Counted from the first letter of the stretch, positions 21,039 to 32,912 are shown. The stretch is DNA of 64,000 bases from Fragilariopsis cylindrus CCMP1102 (GCA_900095095.1 FMBT01000345.1:186001-250000); one strand, 5' to 3'. Notes: a model not told the origin generated them from the sequence alone. A program made the numbers and translations.

Positions 21039-23234
21039 TTAATCATCTTTCTTATCTTGTGCATCCTTCGGTTCTGGTGGTGTCTTATTATCTTCTTCTT
21101 GTTGCTGTTGCTGCTGTGATGATGATGACGACGCGGATGGTGCAGGAGGAGGAAGAGGAGGAGAAGCGACAGCAACAGGACTAGTATACGATCCACTGTT
21201 ACCACTACCATTTCCACCACCCATTAATAATATATCAACAGCACGATTTAAATTACCATTATTTTGTTGTAATAATTGCAAACATTGTTGTTCATTATCA
21301 AAACCCATATCACGTAATGATTGTAATTGATTCCTATAACGATCAGCAGGATGTTGTACATTTTGTTGCTGTTGTTGTTGTTGTGCACCTAACCATGGAT
21401 TAGTAAAACCCCCACCACCACCACCACCACTATTGCCATTGCCATTACCCATCATACCTTGTTGCATCTGTTGCATAAGGTTCGAAAAATCTGGTGGTTG
21501 TTGTCGTTGCTGTCCACCACTAGTACTTCCACCACCATTGCCATTCCCCATCATACCTTGCATCTGTTGCATAATATTAGAAAAATCTGGTGGTTGTTGT
21601 TGTCCTTGTGATCCTCCACTCATACCCATACCTGTTCCACCACCACCACCAGACAATAAATTAGAGAAGTCAATTCCACCACCGGTAGGTACGGATCCAC
21701 CACCACCACCACCACTGGCCGATGGTGATGTTGATGATGGTGATGCACCACCCATATTACCACCAATATTATTATTCATGCCACCCATACCACCACGTTG
21801 TTGCATTTGTATCATGGACCGCATTGCTTGTGGATTCATCATAGATCGAATCATTTGATTGGCTTGATCGGATGGCATATTTTGAAACATTTGACGTAAC
21901 ATTGGATTTTGATTTTCTAACATTTGACGTAATTGATCTGGATTCTGATCTACCATTTGACTCATCATTTGTGTCATCATTGGATTATCTAATAATTCCA
22001 TCATTTGATCTGAATTTGGCATACCTCCAGGCACACCACCAGGCATACCACCACCAGGCATACCACCACCAGGCATACCACCTGCACCCATTTGATTCAT
22101 CATATTCATTAAATTTGGTGGCATACCACCACCCGCACCACCTGCCCCTGTACCTCCTGCACCACCACCTGCACCCATTTGGTTCATCATACTCATTAAA
22201 TTTGGTGGTGGCATTCCACCACCCGTACCACCTCCTGCATTTGCATTTGCATTATTATTCGATGATGGTGACGGTACGGGTGCAGTAGGTGAACCCCATG
22301 GATTTGACATAGCTGATCCAATCGCACCTTCATTTGTAGATCGTGGCGTATTGTTATTTGAATTGGTTGTATTTGTATCACCACCACTTTGTGCCTCCAT
22401 TAATGGTTCTTGTATATTATGATACATACTACTTAATGCATTAAATCCTCCTGGCATATTTTCTAATTGACTCATCGCTAATTCTTGATTTCTTTGTGTT
22501 TGTTGCATCAAGTCTGGATTACGCATCATTTGTATCATTTGATCGAGCATAGCTGGATCACTATATGCTTCACGTAATTGTGGATTACTATTAATCATTT
22601 CTTGTAATTGTGGATTAGATTCTATAGACATTTGCATGGCCTGTCTCATCATGGTTGGATTATCCAGTAACGATTGCATCATGGGTGAATTCATCATGGA
22701 TGACATTTGTTCTGGTGATGGTTGTTGACCTGGTTGTGGCATCATACCATTCATACCACCCATACCACCGTTAGTCATACCACCGAAGGGATTGAAAGCA
22801 TTGTTATTATTATTACCGCTGGCGGCAGCTCCACCACCACTACCAGCAACAGCACCTCCCCACGGATTCGCAACCGCACCGAATGATGGTGATGATGCAT
22901 TGTTATTAGAGGTAGGTACCGCCGTCGATGCTGCTGTTGTGGCTGCACCCGTATCATTATTGTTCTTTGGCTTAGCGGCACTACTACTTAAAACTAAAAA
23001 TAATGTTGATTGATTTACGATACCATAATCTGCCAATGTTCTTTCATTATCATCTAATATACGTCCTTTATAGACAAGACGTTGTCGTGATGCATCTAGT
23101 TCCGATTTGGAATTTTGTATAATTGATTTTGTATCTTTGATCTTATTTAATGATCCATTTGGTATAGTAATTGTAAATCGATCACCATTTGACATACGTA
23201 TTGTTAATAACCACGATGATGATGAAGATGCCAT
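21039..23234 (-). CDS. DSK2: ubiquilin/Dsk2-like ubiquitin shuttle receptor
   Basis: Intact 731-residue frame with the canonical order of the family. An N-terminal ubiquitin-like domain (about 8-82: RLVYKGRILDDNERTLADYG) would bind the proteasome. Met/Asn/Pro-rich STI1 modules follow (LLDNPTMMRQAMQM, IESNPQLQEMINSNPQLREA, later MELLDNPMMTQMMSQ). A UBA domain near 630-675 (LRDMGFDNEQQCLQLLQQNNGN) would bind ubiquitin. The protein delivers ubiquitylated clients to the proteasome and chaperones hydrophobic segments in the cytosol. It is longer than yeast Dsk2 because of Gly-rich linkers and of three copies of a DFSNLMQQMQ-type motif before the UBA. A 55-residue Pro/Ser/Gln tail follows the UBA, which usually sits at the very end. 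Confidence 0.95.
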   Translation of the reverse strand: MASSSSSWLLTIRMSNGDRFTITIPNGSLNKIKDTKSIIQNSKSELDASRQRLVYKGRILDDNERTLADYGIVNQSTLFLVLSSSAAKPKNNNDTGAATTAASTAVPTSNNNASSPSFGAVANPWGGAVAGSGGGAAASGNNNNNAFNPFGGMTNGGMGGMNGMMPQPGQQPSPEQMSSMMNSPMMQSLLDNPTMMRQAMQMSIESNPQLQEMINSNPQLREAYSDPAMLDQMIQMMRNPDLMQQTQRNQELAMSQLENMPGGFNALSSMYHNIQEPLMEAQSGGDTNTTNSNNNTPRSTNEGAIGSAMSNPWGSPTAPVPSPSSNNNANANAGGGTGGGMPPPNLMSMMNQMGAGGGAGGTGAGGAGGGMPPNLMNMMNQMGAGGMPGGGMPGGGMPGGVPGGMPNSDQMMELLDNPMMTQMMSQMVDQNPDQLRQMLENQNPMLRQMFQNMPSDQANQMIRSMMNPQAMRSMIQMQQRGGMGGMNNNIGGNMGGASPSSTSPSASGGGGGGSVPTGGGIDFSNLLSGGGGGTGMGMSGGSQGQQQPPDFSNIMQQMQGMMGNGNGGGSTSGGQQRQQPPDFSNLMQQMQQGMMGNGNGNSGGGGGGGFTNPWLGAQQQQQQQNVQHPADRYRNQLQSLRDMGFDNEQQCLQLLQQNNGNLNRAVDILLMGGGNGSGNSGSYTSPVAVASPPLPPPAPSASSSSSQQQQQQEEDNKTPPEPKDAQDKKDD

Positions 23235-23993
23235 TTTTTGTCTTTTTCTGTTGCTTCTTTGTTTTGCTTTTGTTTCTTTTCGTGTCTTTTAATCCGTCGC
23301 TGTTTTCTTTCTATCTATCTTTCAAATACCAGTTAATTGATTGATTGATTGATTGGTCGATCGATCCGTTGCTGTGTGTGTGTGTTCCTTTGTGTGTGCG
23401 ATGGTTACCAGTTATGTGTTTTGTGTGTGTTGTTTTATTCGGTGATGTTGTTATCCGGTGATGTGGTGGATTTTTTGTTTGGATTCTGTCGTACTGCTGT
23501 TTTAGCAGACTTTATGTGTGCATCGTATCGTGGAACATAAGAAGCTTGTTTGGTTCGTGAATGAAATAAAATGTATCATATCATTTTTTGTCTTCTGTCC
23601 GTCAACCACCAAAAATAAATAAAAAAGATACAGTAGGATATCTATAGTATGCTACTATCAGCATTTTTTCTCTGTAAATGAATATAGTCAACCACACCAC
23701 ATATATAAATAAGATAATATCCAAAGCAACATTATAACACTATGTCTATAATGCTCATCAAGGATTGTCTAGGTAGGTAGGTAGGTATTATGTGCATACC
23801 ATCAGTAGTTTTCCCTATAGATAAATATTCATACAAATGGTGGGTGAAAGATATAGAAAACCACAAGAAGGAGGCAACTGCAAAAGATACAATGGGTGGA
23901 TCATCATAAAGAAATATAATATGCAGTGAAGGACCAGTTACCAGTTGATGGTGTGGGGAGGAACAAAGAAATAGTAATACAGTAGGTATTCTA
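23235..23993. other. intergenic, upstream of ubiquilin
   Basis: The ubiquilin promoter side contains TTGATTGATTGATTGATTGG near 23336 and TG-rich runs near 23370-23430. A GTAGGTAGGTAGGTA microsatellite lies near 23773. No further gene is supported. Confidence 0.5.
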
Positions 23994-24998
23994 GGCGCGT
24001 TCCGGCTGAACGCGGTTCTGTTTTGTGCAATAAAGGACAATCTGCGGACAGACGCCTGCCACACGGGATTGGTTAACACGCGCTATGCAGTGAAGTACTA
24101 TCAATTGGGCGAATTTTTAGCTTCTACAGAAGCTCTTCTTTCCTATAATCGACCAATCATAATCCATGCATTGAATCAAGACGCATCGACAGGTGTAGCT
24201 AGCGTACTGAATGACCTGGTACTTATTTAAGGAGAATTTCGCCCATATGGGGTACAAGTCGTACTTCTTCGAAGTTGAAAAAGTATTATTTATCGCGCAC
24301 CAATGCAGTAAAAGTAGGAATTTTCCTTTCTATCAACATGAAAATGGGAATGTACTCAATCGAACCTCCATGGATATCGATCTATTTAACAAAAGCTTAT
24401 CAGACGAAATACAGATATTGGTACTGCTAACAAGGACAAAAAGTTTGGGTTTAATTGGATGTATTTTTAGGTACGTAATCTCTCTCTTAGTAAAAGACAC
24501 ACATGATCGGATTTTCCGAAAAAACATGTCCTACATACTCGTTGAAAATGGGTCCTCTTTTAATATAACAATAACAATAAAAATTATCGAATTAACTAAT
24601 ATATCACTAATAGAGACATCTGTAATATTAGATTAGGTCATACTCTATTATTTGATTTTTAATTCTCCTCTCTTATGCACCTCTTCCTGGCGATCCGAAA
24701 TGTGCCTGCCACCCATATAAATCTCCATAGAATTTTCCCCAGATGACCAAATTCAACCCAAACTTTTTTCCTCTCTTAACGGTACCAATATCTATATTTT
24801 GTCTTATAAGCGTATGTTATATATAGCAATATCCGTGGAGGTTCGATTCAATACATTCCCATTTTCATGTTGATGTGATAATTTTCCATTTCAACTCTTA
24901 ATGATTTTCAAAAGAATTTTCCTGTCGCGAGGTATCGCGCATTAAAAAATTTTAGTCGCGAGTGTCCCACAAAATGCCACCTTGAGCCGGAACACGCC
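23994..24998. mobile_element. foldback-type DNA transposon, copy B, complete, inverted
   Basis: A 1,005-base element bounded by GGCGCGTTCCGGCTGAA and its inverse (TTGAGCCGGAACACGCC), with the 4-base target-site duplication TCTA at 23990-23993 and 24999-25002. Long internal arms centred on ACCTCCATGGATATCG (24364) and its inverse (about 24828) would form a hairpin of over 100 bases per side. Relative to copies A and C it is inserted in the opposite orientation. No transposase is encoded; a frame at 24211-24636 overlaps one arm. Non-autonomous; superfamily not assigned. Confidence 0.9.
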
Positions 24999-25002
24999 TC
25001 TA

Positions 25003-25539
25003 GAATAACCTAAAAGGACCATAAAAACTATTAAATCTCAACAATTATTACTGTTCTAATTCCTAGAGCAAAACAACAATATAGTTACACCAACCAAATC
25101 ATATGCAATGTCCATAACCAATAAACCAATAATAGCAGCACATTCCCACTGCACAAAATAATCCTACTAGATAGAATAGCAACTCTAGAACCACCCCAAC
25201 AGTCAAAGCGCATCCAGATACAGCAACGGCATTTCATTTCATACCAGTAGGTTGTTCAAAGGAAAATACTACCAGCAGAATAGATAGAGGTTAGATTTGC
25301 TAATTGGTCGATCATGAATAGAGAGAAGAATTAGACCTACCATCACTACCGGCAAAAAGCAAAGAAGGCACATATATTTAAAGAAATGGATAGGGCACTA
25401 CTATCAGTACAAGATCTAGTTTATTCTATGTAAACTTCAACAGAATAGATGTGGTAGTGATTGGTAACAATACAGAACAAGTAATGATAAAATATGGTTG
25501 ATACCAGTGGTTCAACAGCAATAAAACTAAAACACTGAC
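25003..25539. other. spacer between two transposon copies
   Basis: 537 bases of AT-rich unique sequence without a supported gene, RNA or repeat. Confidence 0.6.
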
Positions 25540-26514
25540 GGCATGTTCCAGCTCAACGTGGGTTTTTGTGGGACACGGGACTCAATTTTTTAAATGCGCG
25601 ATAGGCTCGCAACAGGAAAATTCTTTTAAATTATTAAGAATTGAAATGGAAAATTCCTTATTAACACAAGAAAATGGGAATGTATTGAAACGAACCTCCA
25701 TGGATATCGATCTATTTAATACGTACATATGAGACGAATTATAGCTATTGGTGCGCTAAATAGAGACAAAAAGTTTTGGATGAATTTGGACATCTGGGGA
25801 AAATTCCATGAAGATTTATATGGGTGGTAGGCAAATTTCGAATCGCCAGGAAGAGGTGCATAAGAGAGAAGAATTAAAGATTAAATAATGGATAAAGTGC
25901 TAGTACAGATGTTTCTATCACTGTTATGTTAGTCAATTCGTTAATTTATAATGTTATTGAGTACATTAAGAGAGGACCCATTATCAACAGGTATGTAGGA
26001 CGTGTTTTTTCGGAAAATCCGATCATGTGTGTCTTTTACTAAGAGAGCGTTTTAAGTAGCTAAAATTCCACCCATTCAACCCAAACTTTTTGTGCTTGTT
26101 AAGTTTACATACATCTATATTTCTTCTCATAAGCGTATGTTAAATAGACCGATACCCATGGAGGTTCGATTCAATACATTCCCATTTTCATGTTGATATA
26201 AAGGAATTTTCCTATTATTACTGCATAGGTGCGTGATAAATAATACTTTTTAACTTTGTCGATGTACGCCATATGGGGGAAATTCTCCTTAGATAAGTAC
26301 CAGTTCGTTGGCTACAGTATCTAGACCTGTTGATAACTTGGAATGTGTAGAATGCCTATGTTTAAGTACTGGAGAAGGTTTGAGGAGCTACCATACAGTT
26401 AAAAATCCCCCCGATTGTTAGTACTTCACTTCATTCCTCGCGTTGGAAAAAATCGTCTGTCCGCAGATTGTCACACAGGGCACAGTCACGAACCACGTTG
26501 AGCCGGAACGCGCC
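25540..26514. mobile_element. foldback-type DNA transposon, copy C, complete
   Basis: A 975-base element bounded by GGCATGTTCCAGCTCAA and the inverse of GGCGCGTTCCGGCTCAA, with the 4-base target-site duplication TGAC at 25536-25539 and 26515-26518. It shares internal arms and the region around TTATATGGGTGG with copies A and B; its right 250 bases match the left 250 bases of copy B in inverse orientation. The left terminal repeat is the most diverged of the complete ends. Non-autonomous. Confidence 0.9.
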
Positions 26515-29349
26515 TGACATAACGCATGCAGCAAATAGCATATACCAAAATGAATACCTTACCTCTATATGCAATGGCAGGATCTCCACCTGTAAAAACT
26601 TGGTGTAAACATGGAGTAACAAACATCATTCAAATCGACATGATGATGGGAATGAGATGGCAGGCAATTTTTCGAATTATTGCAAGAGGTGCATGAGGGA
26701 GGAGGATTGCGGATCGAATAACAGAGTATATTATATTGTTATGTTAATGAACTGTCTTCTAGTTGGTTAAACTAGTAATAGAGCCTTAAAAGATGAACCA
26801 CTATCAAGGGGTATGTTTGGCATGTAAAAAATCCGATCAAATTTGAAGTTGGGATTAGGCTACTGTTCAGCTACTGTTCAAAAATATCCAATGTGTTTGG
26901 TGTATCTTGTCCTTCACAATTTATAGTATCAACCAAATCGGGTTGATGGTGTGGTTTGTATGGTGCATATAAATTAGAGGATTTTCGTTTTGTTCAAATT
27001 GGTGCGCATTGCTCTATTTTTATTTTTATTTTTGCTGGTGTTGATGATGTGTGATGTTTTAGAAGCTATACTGTAGATTCAAAATTAAAGATGGAGGCTG
27101 TAAATCAACTTGATCACCTAGTCCAAATAAATCTCAGGAATATGTAGATTTGTGTGATATGTATAGTGTAGAAGGTTTGAGTGCTTCCCATAGAGCCCAT
27201 AGAGTTCCAAAACCTAGAAAAATATTGTCCTGCACATGCTTTCTTGTATAGACCATCTTGTATAGACCATCTGTGCAGGTGCACAAATCCAGTTGGAACG
27301 TGTCACTTATTACATCATGTTCTATTCCAATGATGGTAAACCATACCACCAATATACAAAAACAAGAGTGGTGACAGAGAATTTTTGTCTATTCCTTGGT
27401 GCACAAAGTGAGTTTTCCTATCCATTAGCTATTCCCCTGCCTATAACTATCATCAGATTGACAACTCATGAGGGTGTGCAAGAATTTGTACATTATGTGT
27501 ATAGTAATTTGCCCATTATGTATATAGTATAATGGATCATGGATCATAAAATGCTAAAAAAGTACTAACATATTCACCACTCCTTGCTATGATGTGTGTC
27601 AGGTAGGTAGGTAGGTAGGTAGGTACTGTTCCTGCCAACAACAACCACAACAAATCAATAATTACTAAGGGGAAATGATGAGCAATCCCCGTGTAGGGAG
27701 AGAACAATATTAAAAGATCATCATTTGAGTCAATATTTTGTGTTGGATGTTGTTGTTATTTCTGTTGATTAATTAGGACTGACTGGTATACCAATAGTGC
27801 TCTTCTTTTGACAAAGACCTTCCTTCTTCCGTTGGACCTGGAACATCATCAATAATGATTTGCATTGTGCAGTTCTCTCAGTATTGCAAATATATAACAT
27901 CTAGTGAGCTTCTTCTGAGTTTTTATAATAATATGTATGTATAGCTCTATGCTGCTACGACAAAAATAAAGGAAAAATATCATCGTAAAACCTTCGTGGC
28001 TCAATTAAAACAGATATTCTATCATATGGTCATTTAGGATAGAGAGTGATTCACAGGTGTAATATAGTACCACCACGATTGTGTAGTAGCATTTTTTACC
28101 CACCCCACTCATACATATTGTACTGTTGTATATGACTGTTGGAGGGTTCTAATAATGTATACTTGTTCAATACTGGTGGTGGTCTATCTCTATTGATAAA
28201 ATGGATAATTACTTACTCACAGACTCACACCAACACAGGGGGGTAGGGGCACTGCCTAAAATACTTTTTGGGCATTATGCTTTTGCACACAAGGATTGCA
28301 TGCATGGATGCATTACTATTAATTAAAGGAATTGCCATGTTGTTGCATTGGGGTGATGGAAAACACAGACAAGTTTATAGGAGCAAGTTGGGCGGCACAG
28401 GCTAGGGTAGCTAGCAGTGAGTAATGTACTACTAGTCTATATATCCTAGATATCTAATACTGGCCCTTCAATTCCTAAATGTAAAATTTGGTACGCAGCC
28501 ACAAAAGGTTAACCCTATGCAAAAATAATGGGTACAGATCTACAGATTTTCATATGTATGTTCTTATGCAATCAAAAGATTCTTGTGCACTGTGCAACAA
28601 GAAAAAAAAACCTACCCTGCTTAGGGACTGTGTGCATTTGTTGATGAGGTGAGTGTATTCCATGGTGCTGGTGCATACCACTACTACAACTAAACATCGC
28701 AAGACACGATGCTGCAATTTTCCCCTACTAGCTTCCAGTATTTGTGTTTTGTGGTAGGTAGACTTGGCTCTTGATTATTCCTTGATCGGCACCCATTTTT
28801 GTATTCACTTATGGTAGATGAATCCTCATTCCTTCCTTGCGAGAAAGATATTATAAACTAACTTTACCTACAACGCAGTTTTTAGATAAAGGTACAGATA
28901 TCTCTACATACGAGCACGTACTACAGTATATGGTACACAATATTTCCTTTGGTGTGGTAACAATTTTATTTGTGTATATATTATTGTGTATCATATTACT
29001 TTTCTATTTACTGTACTTCAAGAAATGAAACCAGAGGTAAGACTTTTCATACACTGCGACTAGTCCTCAATTGGTCACACACCACCTACACAACATGCTT
29101 GTGTTCTTTTTTGGGGGGGGATTTAGCTGTAGCTGTACGGTACGTCATGTTGTTTTACTTACTTTCACCCTCCTTTATCCGTTGTTACTTTGTTATGCAT
29201 ATGCCATCAACCTTCAATCCGAATTGAATCAACCCTCAATTATTCAACACACCGCTCAACGCAACATACAAACCAGTAGAATGATACATTCCCGACCGGA
29301 ATGTTTGTTTGACTTCGACTCATTCGATATCGAAATAAAAAAGATTTTA
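26515..29349. other. gene-poor region, about 2.8 kb
   Basis: No gene is supported. A GTAG tetranucleotide run lies at about 27601-27625. Frames of 60-85 codons (for example 27134, 27293, 28837, 28970) have no family features and overlap one another. The stretch resembles transposon-associated intergenic DNA following copies B and C, but no further element ends were recognised. Confidence 0.5.
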
Positions 29350-30393
29350 CTAATCTTTTTTGGAACCAATGTTGAAATTATTATTAATCTTTCCACCCCC
29401 ACCACCACTACCGGTAAATCCTTTGGTATGTTTATTTTTGTGCTTCCGTTCAGCTGCATCATGTTGTTTCTTCGACTTTTGTGCTAATTTTTCACCTTTC
29501 GCCATTTCATGATTCTGTTCAGCATGTTTTTCTTCAAGTTCACGTAATTTCTTTTCAGCAGTAACACCCTTTTCAACATACCACATAGCAATAACCATTG
29601 TAAAATCTGCAACCATTAATGGAATCTTCGCTTCCTACATGCAAATAAAAAAATAAATGTATATAAAAGATTTTAAGAAAAGAAGCCAATAGACAGTAAT
29701 TGTGCAGAAACAAAACGAACAGAGAGCAGTAACAAAAACAAAAACACAAAGGTGAGAGGATTAGGACGAGAACAGTTTATAGTTTTACGATATGGATGTG
29801 GACACACGGGACACAACACTCTTAGCGTCCATTCGATCGATCGTGCACAAAAGATATTATATAAATGCAGGGAATGGACGTTTGGGAAAAGCTTCCCGAT
29901 GATATTTCTTGCTGTTGATGCTTGACGTGCAATTTGTTCTGTCGTTCTTGTTTCTTTGTCGTGATGAGAAAAATACCTCGATCCTCCCTTCCTTCCTTCG
30001 GCGTTCTTGCCGTCCTTATTCCAAAACATTTTGCATGCCGACCGTGATTGTTTTTGCTACAAATCGTCGATACATGTAATTGACTTGTATCAATCCCTCC
30101 CTTCCTCCCTCGAAGCTTCACAAAAGAAAGATCTGATGTCACCCGCCCAAAAAATAAGAAAAACACTCCATCACCTGGACAGTCGTTTGCATTCATCGAT
30201 CCATATTCCCCTTGATTTATTATAACGACCAGGCAGGAAGTAGCACACCGGGTTGGTATTTTACAAACGCAACAACAATACGATATATCATCACGCTTTA
30301 CAATACAATACGATACAATTACGGTGTTGTAGTTTTAGTTGTAGTACGTACCGGAATTTGCCAATAAAAGTGATTCAATAAAGTCAACGCCAT
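29350..30393 (-). CDS. small single-pass membrane protein, two exons
   Basis: Exon 2 (29634-29350) encodes EAKIPLMVADFTMVIAMWYV, one transmembrane helix, followed by a Lys/Glu-rich predicted coiled coil (KGVTAEKKLRELEEKHAEQ) and a Gly/Asn/Lys tail. A TGCATGTAG acceptor precedes it. Exon 1 (30393-30352) supplies MALTLLNHFYWQIP and ends at CCG before a GTACGT donor; both junctions are phase 0. The predicted protein has about 108 residues. Size and layout (short N-terminus, one helix, charged coiled coil) resemble accessory subunits of mitochondrial inner-membrane complexes, but I recognise no family. The 717-base intron is long for this window, so the 5' exon is less certain than the 3' exon; without it the ATG at 29616 would begin inside the helix. 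Confidence 0.55.
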
Positions 30394-31144
30394 CTTTGAA
30401 TTTTATAGTTTGCTTTTGTGCTGATCTTTTTTTCTTTTTGTTCTACGGTCGAACTTTACTTCTCTTGTCGATGAATTACAATGAGGTCTAGTTAGTGGCT
30501 AGTATTAACAACGGATTTAGTTCTGTGGACGAACAAAGGATCTCGTGTGATTGATTGATTGCTGCTTCGTGTTGCTGTTTGTTTGTGCATTGAAGCTCGT
30601 CATTATGTGATGTGATTGACTACTAAGATACCGCACAATAGTAGATGATTGATTGTTCTTGGTTCGCTATCTTTGAGTGAGCCTTCTCATTTATTTATTT
30701 TTCGAGGATTTTGATTGGTTTAAATCCTTCAAGGTGAGTAAAAAAGATCGTGTTCATATGCTTATAAGGTACTAATGACGAGATACGAAGGTATGCATGG
30801 TTTAACATATACATAAAGACAATTCCGCCCCGAATATACTCATCCCCCCTTTGAGAAAGCATGTCGTCTGATTTTGTGCTGTCGCTAAATAATGATTTTG
30901 AAATAAGTTGCTTGCCGGTGTGATCGCCGGCCATCTATTTATTTAAGTTAGCATTGTGCAAATGCAACTATAAAAACGGGTATCGTACCGTTTATACATA
31001 CGACGGTTGCAAAATAATCTTTTGCTTTTTCCCTCTTTGACATCCCTTTTTATCAATCATCGCCTGAAGTTTCACTGTTATTTTTATTCTATTCCACTAG
31101 TATCAAATAATTAAATTTTCTAAAAACAACAACTATCCCCAACC
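30394..31144. other. head-to-head intergenic region
   Basis: Separates the minus-strand small membrane protein from the plus-strand translocator, so it likely holds both promoters. A TATAAAA lies at 30969-30975. A 79-codon minus-strand frame at 30695-30934 shows no recognisable domain and is not called as a gene. Confidence 0.5.
30969..30975 (+). promoter_or_regulatory. TATA-like box upstream of the translocator
   Basis: TATAAAA lies about 170 bases before the translocator ATG. Such motifs are common by chance in AT-rich DNA, so this is only a candidate. Confidence 0.25.
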
Positions 31145-32912
31145 ATGAAGATTAGTACATCCCTAGCAATCCTTTCTGTTGTTGCCGCATCATCATCGGC
31201 CTTCGGTCTCCATGGTGCTGGTGCTAAGAACTTAGTTCGTTCTTCAACACGTGCCGTTGGTGGTGCCTTCCAAAAGAATCCTGCTATGGTCCAACCTGTT
31301 GACATTCAAGGAAATCGTATCTCATCCTCTGTTGTAAGTAGAAGTACTGTACAATCAATCATCAATATAACTTTTTAGACATCTCCGAATGTATTGAATC
31401 GATCGCATAATAGACGATATGAAAATGCTTAGTTGTTGTATTTTAGTGCTTGCTGTCATACATACACCCCCATCGAACCATCATCATTATTTGTTCAATT
31501 ACTTAGCTACTACGGTAGACATCGGCAAAAAAGGACGAAGATCTTCTCCTCCTCTTTTCCACCGATGACTGTTTTGCGGCGACATTTTTTTTTGATTGAA
31601 GTCCGATCCGATGACTTTGAATTCCATTGATGTAATTTTAGCACGCCTAAAGTCTATAAAAAAGTGTGTTCAATACGGAATCGAGACTATCTCTGTCTAT
31701 ACTTTTTTGTATATTTTTGGGGTTCGCATACTGTACTGTATTTTTTTTTGTGAATTTGAAACCAAAAATGAATTTCTGAAAATAAAGCAAAACAAAAAAT
31801 CATCTCTCTTCCTCTATTTTCTCACATAAAACAATTTCCTTCTATTTCTTTTGCCCGTTATCGACAATAATACCTTTCACGATTTACCGATGTATACCAA
31901 CCAATAGGTCTTGAACGATGTTTCGGATGCTATTGCTGTTCGTGGTGGTGCATCCTCTGCTGCGGAACCTGCCAAGAAGGCACCATTAGATTTAGGTCTG
32001 ATTGCCTACTTTGCATTATGGTACTTAGGGAACTACTATTACAATATTACCAACAAACTCGCCTTGAATGCTGCGGGTGGTAAAGTTGGTTTCCCCATGA
32101 CACTCTCTAGTTTACAACTGGGTGTGGGTGCCATTTATGGTATCTTTTTATGGTTAGCACCAGATGCACGTACCAAACCAACCATTACTGCTAAGGATTT
32201 ATTGAAAATGATCCCGGTCGCATTTTGCTTTATGGGTGCCCATTCGGCGTCAGTATTCGCGATGGGTATGGGTGCTGTGTCCTTTGCACAAATTGTAAAA
32301 GCATCGGAACCAGCATTCTCTGCTGTCCTTTCTCAATTCGTGTACGGCAAGCCAATTTCCAAAGCAAAATGGTTATGTTTGCCGATTGTGATTGGTGGTG
32401 TGATCTTAGCCTCCGTCAAGGAACTTGATTTTGCCTGGTCGGCATTAATTGCTGCGTGTATTGCCAATTGTTTTGCGGCCGTGAAGGGTAATGAAAACAA
32501 AAAATTAATGGAAACAGCAGGATTAAAAGATCGTATGGGATCGGTGGGTAATCAATTTGCTATTACTACAGTTCTTGCCTTCTTACTAAGTATCCCGGTG
32601 GTGGCGATCCGTGAAGGTTCCAGATTTGGTGAATTCTGTGAAATGGCCAAGACCACACCTGCTATCTGGAAGAATTTAGTCGCATCTGGACTATGGTTCT
32701 ACGGATACAATGAATGTGCTACATTAACATTGAAGAAGACTGGTGCCGTGACACAATCTGTTGCTAATACTGCCAAGCGTGTTATTGTTATTGTTGGTGT
32801 TGCACTTGTATTAGGTGAATCACTTGATCCTATTAAGATGTTGGGATGTAGTATCGGTATTGGTGGAGTATTATTATATTCTGTCATTGATAGTATTGTT
32901 GCCAAGAAGTAA
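31145..32912 (+). CDS. TPT: plastid triose-phosphate/phosphate translocator
   Basis: Two exons: 31145-31333 and 31908-32912, separated by a 574-base intron (GTAAGT donor, CCAATAG acceptor, phase 0), giving 397 residues. Residues 1-19 form a signal peptide, ending at SSSA before Phe20, the ASAFAP-type site used by complex plastids; residues 20 to about 70 resemble a Ser/Arg/Lys transit peptide. The rest is a drug/metabolite-transporter fold with about 8-10 helices, including NYYYNITNKLALN, LGVGAIYGIF, FAQIVKASEPAFSA and the C-terminal KKTGAVTQSVANTAKRVIVI. These match the TPT branch that exchanges triose phosphate (or 3-phosphoglycerate) for phosphate across plastid envelope membranes, exporting fixed carbon. 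The intron divides the targeting region from the transporter body. Confidence 0.93.
31334..31907 (+). other. intron in the translocator gene
   Basis: 574-base GT-AG intron (GTAAGT to CAATAG), phase 0, placed just after the presequence. It contains several stops in all frames and T-rich tracts. Confidence 0.9.

Noticed and set aside
24211-24636. 141-codon frame as an independent gene
   Set aside because: Lies entirely within transposon copy B and runs through one hairpin arm; treated as part of the element.
26431-26622. 63-codon minus-strand frame
   Set aside because: Straddles the right end of transposon copy C and has no family features.
30695-30934. 79-codon minus-strand frame between two divergent genes
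   Set aside because: Unremarkable composition and no domain; overlaps the likely promoter region.
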